This document shows, in pieces, positions 56,961-64,000 of a DNA stretch of 64,000 bases. Numbering within the stretch: position 1 is the first letter of the stretch; every line of letters begins with the position of its first letter. The stretch is from Climacium dendroides. Its lineage: Eukaryota > Streptophyta > Bryopsida > Hypnales > Climaciaceae. The notes beneath the pieces were generated by a model. That model saw only the letters and a list, made by a program, of their open reading frames with translations. It was not told the DNA's origin and searched no databases. The stretch lies in NCBI GenBank assembly GCA_950106755.1, contig OX467082.1, positions 32,426,001-32,490,000 on the forward strand, in the 5' to 3' direction. Made by a program: the position numbers and the translations under genes.

Positions 56961-59154
56961 AAAAAAAAATATTTTACTATTTTTAAATAGCCTCCAATTG
57001 GATGTCTGCCTTGGCTATTGTGGAGGGAAGGGTTGTACTATTTTTGACCCAATAATGTGAATTTAAAGCTCAAAATTGAAATATAAAGAATTTTAGTACA
57101 TTTACTTAAGTTTACAAAGATATTTTCTAAAAATAACAAATTATCCACCTTCCACATGTGCTCAAAGTGCACTACCTTTGTGCAAGTGTAGAAAACACAT
57201 TTTTTTTTCCAAAGATGAAAATAGTTGAGAAAGAGCATCTTTAATTTATTTTTTAAATTTATTTTTTGAATTTTTTTAATATTTTATTAAGATCAAACAT
57301 CAAAGTGTTCATTTTCTTGGTATTTTCCATCGTGATTTTTTGGTGCATAACTTTTAGAAATAATTTTTTCTAGTGTTGAATTACTATAAACATACTAATT
57401 TCAATGCTTTAAAAATTATTCATATTTTATTTCATTTAAAAAAAAATTATTCCCAAAGTCATAGTACTCATTGAAATAGGTTGTTTTGAGTAAAAAATAG
57501 TAGGTAATTCTTGCAACAATTTCCTTACATTGTTTTAATGGAAATTGAAAAACATCCTTGGAATAATTAAATAATGGATGAACCTTTTGCCATGTATAGA
57601 AATCGCACAAGTGTACTTATTGAATTCATTAAATGGTGATTTTCCATCCAATTCCAACCCTTACATCTCTAATTCCAAAACTTTAAGTCCCAATTGCACA
57701 CTCAATGCAATAAAACAACTACTTTAGAATGCAGCAAAACCAAATTGGATCCAAAAGTAGAACTATGAATTGGATTGTAGATCATTATGCCTCACTAATT
57801 TCAAGCCTCATTATTCATCACTTTGGTTGCTCCTATCTTGCAATTAGATATGAATGAATGAAAAAATTTATACTTAATTTTTAGAGATGAAGTCATATGT
57901 CCACTACAAGTCATAATTTTTTTTTTAAATTTGGGAGCAAATGAAAATTATTGTGATTTGTTTTTAAAAAAATGAAGAAAATTCATATCAAATACAAAAT
58001 ATTTATAAAAAATCTGAAAGCTTCACCATAGATGTACATTATGGTGTAGGACATTATAATGGTGTAAAGCAAAGTTATTGTATAACCAACAAACCATGGT
58101 TACAGGCCCAAAGTTCATATTGCTATAAAATTTTGAAAGTACAAATTTTTCAAAACTTCCAATTGGAGTAAAAATTAAACTTGATAAGCTTCATTTCACT
58201 AGTTGAACTTAGATTTTTTTTTAAATTCATTTGTATGGCTAAAATTCAAATCAAGAGTACATAGCAAGAAATGGCCAAAATACACTATAAGGATGATCCA
58301 TGAATCAAGCATCTTCTTCTTTATAAAAGTCAATAATACCATTATGAAAAAATTTACAATACTATTCATTGTAAATGTACTCAAGCACCTAATAAGAAAA
58401 AATGAATGAATTTTTTTTCTGTAGTACAATCTTAAGTGAAATCATTCAAACGAACACTTAGTATCCACAACAACATTACAAGGTTTACAGTAGGCATCAT
58501 AGTTGTTTTGAGAAATAACCGAGGTTCAGGCCTTCTTTAAAGGAAAGTCACTTAAAGCACATTTCCATTGATGAGACTAGAACTCTCAAATTGGAGTCTT
58601 GAGCTAATTTCTGTTGCACTTGACCATCATGCAGTCCTTCCAACACCTCCTCCAACCTCGAACCTAGAGTTTTTTAAATACAAATTTGGAGGGTGTAGAG
58701 TGTGGATTGGAGGGGGGTCAATATTAGCTAAAAGACAAGATTTCGGTTACAATTCCTCAAAATTTTGTCTCCCACACTTTCAATAGTGAAAAGTATATCC
58801 AAATACAATGATTTCCATAGTATGATTTCTAAAAAATGTAGAATGCCATGCTCATTTCTAGGAAACTAGAAATTCAAGCCCAAGCCCAGGCCCAATAGAA
58901 ACCAAATGAGGGTCCAAGCCCCCTTAGAGTGTCAATCCAACCTCCAATCTCCTTCTAGTTGTTGGGCCTTTGACCTACCAATAGAAACATGCCCTTAGAG
59001 GGCCCTCTAACTAAATGGCTCTTCTTGAGGGTAGGTCCAAACCCAATTTTGTAAAAGAAAAAACTTTGATGCCCCGTAGTGTCATTACTTGATAGACAGT
59101 CATAGTAAAGGTCAAATAGGCTGAATGTAAGACAAGTGTGCTTCACTCAATAAT
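56961..59154. other. AT-rich sequence, no gene seen
   Basis: Short frames on both strands have no recognisable content; 58,199-58,429 and 58,203-58,409 overlap on opposite strands. Confidence 0.5.
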
Positions 59155-59981
59155 ATGAGTGCAAGCGAGCAAGATATTCCGGAATGTCATTCAAGAGGGT
59201 CCAATTTAAAAGGTGTGAGTGTGTATGGTAAGCGCCCGCCCGCCGTATCCCGAGAGTCTGTGAAGAAAGGAATGTGGCCGGTGACGTCTTCAGCCCTTCG
59301 GCGTGCCGAGTGCGAACTTCGAGGGCGCCACCCTAGATTCCTCGCAGCCTAGATTCCTGGAATTGCCCAAGCAAGAATCATCAGGACCTGAAACTACTGG
59401 AAGTCGCCTACTTATGATACAACTACTCTCGCCTCCCGTGCGCCAACACGCTTGCGCTCACCAACACGCAACCCACGCCTCCTTTTCACCAGTTTGCCTC
59501 TTCCCTCAGCTACGGAACTGAAACTTGACTGCAGCCCCCCCCCCAATTGTTCTTGCTTCTCCTTCACGGAGCTACCCACCATTTCTTCTCCTTCTTCTTC
59601 TCCCTCGGGCACTCCAAAGAGCACGACGGACAGATCGTCGCACACCATCCACGAAGTTAGTAAACCAACGTGCTACTTATGTATTGCCGCTGAAGCAACC
59701 GACAAACTCACTGACGGGACCCCTGCTTTTGCTGTTTTGCTTGGAAGCGTCCCGGCGGAGGTCACGAGTTGCACGCTCACGCGGGGTGGATCCGGCCTGC
59801 CTGTCTGCCTGCCTGCCTGCCTGCATTGGGCTCGCAGCGCGCAGGGTGGGTTCGGATTCCAAGAGAGGTTCAAGGGAGTTGAGCACTGGGTGTAAGAATT
59901 CATGGCAGCGGCAGAGAGAAGGGGAAGGAGAGTGTGGTGAATTGGGGTTCAGTAGTTTGGGTGAATTGGGGACTGGGTGGG
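59155..59981 (+). promoter_or_regulatory. Promoter and 5' UTR region of the CAT gene
   Basis: The sequence turns GC-rich and pyrimidine-rich (59,470-59,620, with a C-run near 59,537). It includes a CCTG microsatellite at 59,796-59,824. Several short frames overlap here on both strands and look like by-products of base composition. A 5' UTR intron is possible but not demonstrable. Confidence 0.45.
59796..59824. repeat. CCTG microsatellite in the CAT leader
   Basis: Seven CCTG-type units with one TCTG variant. It would lie in the 5' UTR if transcription starts upstream. Confidence 0.8.
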
Positions 59982-62900
59982 ATGGCGAAGGTGAAGGAAG
60001 AGCAAGGGGCGTCGCGGATATGGCGACGGAAGCATGCGCATCCGACGCGTCCTCGCGGCGGGATTCAACTAGCGAAGCATCTGCGCATAGCGGAGCTTGT
60101 TTCGATAGGTTTGTGGTGGATGCCAATTTTCAGATTGGCGCTTGGTTCGATAGATTTGTTGTCTACTACCGCTTGCCAAATTGGCGTGCGCTAGATTAGC
60201 GGCAATAGGATTTCGGGTTTTGTTGATGAGGAGATCGTTGTGGCTATGGCAGGGATCGGATCGACGATTGGCGCGGGCGTGTACGTGCTGGTGGGCACTG
60301 TGGCGAGGGAGCGCGCGGGTCCCGCGCTCACCGTGTCGTTCCTGATCGCCGGCATCGCGGCCGCGCTCGCGGCGCTTTGCTACGCGGAGCTTTCGAGTCG
60401 ATGTCCGTCTGCTGGGAGTGCGTATCATTATGCGTACACTTGTGTCGGTGAAGGGTAGGCGCACTTTGCCATTCTTTTATCGCAGTTTTCCTTCAGAGAT
60501 TACCACTTTTTTCAATGTTATTATTAGTGTTTGGAATTCTGATGTGCGGAATTCGGGTGTTGGTTGATTGTTTGTACTTCGGGTGCAGAGTGGCGTGGAT
60601 TATTGGGTGGGGGCTCATCCTGGAGTACACAGTGGGTGGCTCCACAGTCGCACGCGGCATTGCCCCCAACTTGGTACTAATTTTTTTCCCCCCACCAATG
60701 TTTCGTAGAGCAGCTTGTGATGCTAATTTTTAATGGAAACACTCTGCGTTAGGGGAATCTTCAGTCATTTGGTCAATTTTGCCTATGGAGGATTTTGGTT
60801 TTGCATTCTAATTTTCAAAGGAAACTCTACGCTAGAAGTCATTTGGCACCCAGACCTCTTGTTTTCTGGAGAATTCAGTAATTGACAACCTCCGGAGAAT
60901 TTTGGTTTTGCATACCAATTTCCAATAAAAATTGAAGCCCTGGAGAAGACTCTTTAGCTCCTCGTATTCATCATTCTACAACCTTGCTGAACTTTGGTTT
61001 TGCATTCTAATTTTTAATGGAAGTCCTTTGCATCAGAAGAAACTACAAACCTTGATAAAGAGTATGACTTTTTTGACACATAAATGTTTCAACTACTTGC
61101 ATGGATCTAAGGGACCAAATTTTTTAGATTTTTCTTCTAGTTTTCATTTAGGTTGCTGACAAGCTGTGCACAACAGGGTGTTTTTGTTGGAGGAGAAGAG
61201 CAGTTGCATTGGCTTCTGGTTCGGAGACTCATTCCTGGGACAGAGATTATTGTGGACCCCTGTGCTGCGTTTCTGGTGTTGATTGTCACGGCTCTCCTGT
61301 GCGTTGGCATTCGGGAGGTAAATATCAATATAGTATTTTTTAATCAACATTTTTTTTAATCAATATATACTTTTTTCCCTGTCTAGCAATTTGTGAATGT
61401 GAGATTCTTAGCCTTGGAAATTAACTATTAAAGGATGTTGTATGGGTGGAATTGGCAGAGTGCTCAAGTGCAAGCTGCGATGGTCTGTCTCAACATACTA
61501 GTGCTGCTTTTCGTGGCGTGTGCTGGCTCCTATGCAGGCTTCAAAAATGGATGGAAAGGTTATGAACAGCCTGATGGGTGAGTTGAACCCACGCGAGTTG
61601 GACCACACGCCATTTGCAGGCTCTAAATAACTAGGGCTTGAAAATTAGGTTTTCGTTTTCAGTTCGAAGTTTGGGATAGCTTACTTTGAAGTTTTTAATG
61701 TGTAACATCAAGAGTGGTTCCTTATTGAGCAGGTACATGCCATACGGTATAAATGGAGTGTTAGGAGGTGCTGCCACTCTTTTCTTCGCTTACATTGGAT
61801 TTGATACTGTTGCGAGCACTGCAGAGGAGGTACGTATTGATTTTCCATAAAATAAGACGAGCCCTTTTCTCTATTTCTTCTGATACTAGATAAGTTAAAC
61901 CCGTGCAGGACCAAGAGTCTCACGTGGGACCTCATGTTTATTTCACCAGTTTTGAGTAGATTAGTTGAAGACTTTCTGTTGTACAATTTTATTTATTGAT
62001 CAACCAACTCGTAAGGATGTATGCAAGTGTAGCATTAAAGGATTACTATCAAAGAGTATAATATTTGGCTTAAACAAAAGGCAGGTAGTAGCTACTTTGC
62101 TCGGCCATCACCGGTGAACCCCAGACTGTTCTCTTTGCTTACCCGCAGACATTCAACCTCCAATTGAGGTTTCTATTCTTTCCGCCAAATGATGGAAGAG
62201 GCTGATTTCAATGTTGGTTTCACAGGTGAAGAATCCTCAACGGGACCTTCCGCTTGGTATTGGATTATCACTCTTCATTTGTGGAGGACTCTACATATTA
62301 GTTTCTGGCGTCATTGTGGGCCTTATTCCATACAACATGATGGATCCAGACACTCCCATGTCAACGGCCTTCTCGGAAAACGGCATGCCCTGGGCCATGT
62401 AAACTCCTCAAACTCGTGCATTTCCAGTGCGTAAAACTTCAAATGACATCTTCGTTACGCATCACGGAATGTTTTGGAGAATTTAAGTAATCATGTACTT
62501 GCTCGATGAAGTGCTAAACATCTTCCCAGAATGTCAAAGAGTGTGGCCATGTTAGGGCTTTAACATCGTGACCATTTTAGAATTGATTAAAGGTGAGTAA
62601 GATGGTCTTTCTGTTGGTTTTTGGGTGACCTAGTGGGCAGATCACATCAAAAATTCATAACAAATCCATAAGTGTGTGACTGTAACTTGTCCTTCAGGTA
62701 TATTGTTGCAGCGGGTGCTGTTGCCGCTTTAGCGACAACTCTCATGGGATCCTTGCTGCCTCAGGTTCGTTAGGTCGCTTGACATCCCAAGTTCACTGTA
62801 AATCCTTTCTCATTTTTCTTAAGTAGTAGCAGGTTCATATTGTTCTTGTTACTGATATCTACGAGTACAACAAGATGGTCATGCCACATTTATGAATCTG

Positions 62901-63869
62901 AAGATTTCGTATGTAAGAAAAAAACCGGTGGCTCCACTCGTTTGTGCTCCTACTTGGTTCCTGACTCTGCTCTTGGTGACCAGCCCAGAATTTTAATGGC
63001 CATGGCGCGTGACGGTTTGCTTCCGCCTTTCTTCTCCGCCGTCCACTCCAAGACTGCTGTGCCAGTCAATGGGACTGTGTTGGCCGGCCTAGTTGCGGCA
63101 GTCATGACCTTTATGATGGACGTCGACCAACTTTCCGGCCTGGTAAGAATATTCTTCCGTTTTAATAATCCTCAATTTGGCAGCCTTAGTGCAGCCTGTA
63201 GTAGCATACGAAGTGAAGTGGCCTTCAATAGTGTCTTCCAATGATTTTTCAAGAACTATTTGCAGAACTATTTGCAGATGGGTCCCTGAATTCTATTGTG
63301 TCAAAAAGTCCATGTCCAGATCTGGAGTCGAAGTTTGCATCCACAATAAGAAATATGTCATCTTCACAGTGACGATCCACAGTCACTCTTATAGTATTTT
63401 TTGACGTTGGAATTTCGTTTTCTAACCACTGGAAAAAAAAAATTCTATTCCTAGGTGAGTGTCGGTACGTTGTCAGCGTTTACCGTCGTGTCCATCTGCC
63501 TCCTCGTCCTCCGCTACGTCCCTCCCTTGGACGACACCCCCAAGACCCCCGTGGTCCAGGCCCGTACCCCCGAGGGTCTTCCCGTGGTCCCCAAGACCCC
63601 GCCCTCCAGGCCCATTTTCACGAGCCAGTACCCGATCTTCTCCCCTGTGCTCACCATCTTGTCCGAAGCCTCCTTGCACACCTTGCCTGAGCGAAGCATT
63701 GTGGGCGACATCTACGCGTCTTCCGCGAGTAGTGTGGGCTCGACCTTGCAAGACGAGGCGCAGGACTTGGAGGGGGACTTGGAGGAGGAGGACGACAGCT
63801 CGGCGGGTGTTGCGCAGTCGGACCTTCACAACCCGTTGTTGGTGCCTGAGCTTCAAACCGTTCTAACTG
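59982..63869 (+). CDS. CAT: Cationic amino acid transporter, CAT type (3' end outside the window)
   Basis: Ten exons join in phase to 528 codons plus one base: 59,982-60,108, 60,253-60,454, 60,589-60,673, 61,177-61,317, 61,459-61,577, 61,733-61,829, 62,226-62,398, 62,698-62,764, 62,984-63,142 and 63,455-63,869. Motifs in order: [143 protein letters not shown] and [20 protein letters not shown]. These are typical of plant CAT2/CAT4-like members of the APC superfamily, which move basic amino acids, often across the tonoplast. About eleven of the usual fourteen helices are here; a long Pro-, Ser- and acid-rich loop ends the last exon. ATG 59,982 is the first in frame. Confidence 0.93.
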
Positions 63870-64000
63870 GTAGGGTTTCATTACCCTCTTTCGGTTCGAA
63901 CAAAAAATTTGAATTGAATTGCATTCAACTGAATTGAATTCTTGAGGAGTTTTTTTTTATCTTGGCAACCAGTTGGCACGGAAAGAATTCCTCCTCATCC
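63870..64000 (+). other. Start of the next CAT intron
   Basis: Donor GTAGGG at 63,870 follows ACTG. The sequence after it contains no continuation of the transporter, so the remaining exons are beyond the window. Confidence 0.7.

Noticed and set aside
59677..60126. 149-codon minus-strand frame over the CAT leader and exon 1
   Set aside because: Explained by GC-rich composition opposite the CAT exon; low-complexity Ser/Pro/Arg content.
63459..63881. Alternative frames on both strands of CAT exon 10
   Set aside because: Exon 10 continues the transporter in phase with good splice sites; the others are GC-driven shadows.

Overview
The window looks like nuclear DNA of a land plant. It has AT-rich intergenic sequence, short GT-AG introns, a cationic amino acid transporter of the plant CAT type, a YjbQ-family gene with a transit-peptide-like N terminus, a relic of a plastid NOG1-type GTPase gene, and several kinds of small plant DNA transposon (CACTA, Stowaway-like, PIF/Harbinger-like). 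The style of the kinase family suggests a moss or another early-diverging land plant, but the sequence does not fix the species.

Region 1 (1 to about 44.5 kb) is a tandem segmental duplication built around an unusual two-domain kinase gene. Copy A starts at or left of base 1. Copy B starts at 17,632, where the sequence of base 1 recurs. Copy C starts abruptly at about 33,976 inside the kinase gene. Each kinase has an apparently active N-terminal domain (HRD, DFG, APE) and a C-terminal domain with pseudokinase features (HGD, DFP or DFQ, no alpha-C glutamate). Copy A has one in-frame TGA. Copy B is open for 687 codons but has no ATG ahead of the kinase domain. Copy C is 5' truncated and frameshifted. 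The linker between the domains is a 26-residue unit, present once in A and C and three times in B. The kinases in A and B are preceded by diverged tandem units of about 1.2 to 1.8 kb. A degraded plastid GTPase gene (PDE318/NOG1-like) lies at 14.0-15.4 kb. Insertions that differ between the copies allow empty-site comparisons for a Harbinger-like element (18.6-20.3 kb), a CACTA element (37.9-40.0 kb), a TTAA-flanked element (40.1-41.1 kb), a foldback element (8.2-8.7 kb) and a 3.2-kb insertion (29.3-32.5 kb).

Region 2 (45.5-49.0 kb) holds one complete eight-exon gene for a YjbQ/UPF0047-family protein of 247 residues. Region 3 (49-59 kb) has no recognisable gene. It carries MITEs, a 114-bp inverted repeat of about 98% identity, two more TTAA-type elements (one with a TA-flanked MITE nested in it), and AT-rich sequence. 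Region 4 (59.1 kb to the end) is the first ten coding exons of a cationic amino acid transporter gene that runs off the right edge.

The intact housekeeping genes (YjbQ-like and CAT) sit outside the duplicated block. The kinase cluster looks like a fast-evolving, partly decaying tandem array.
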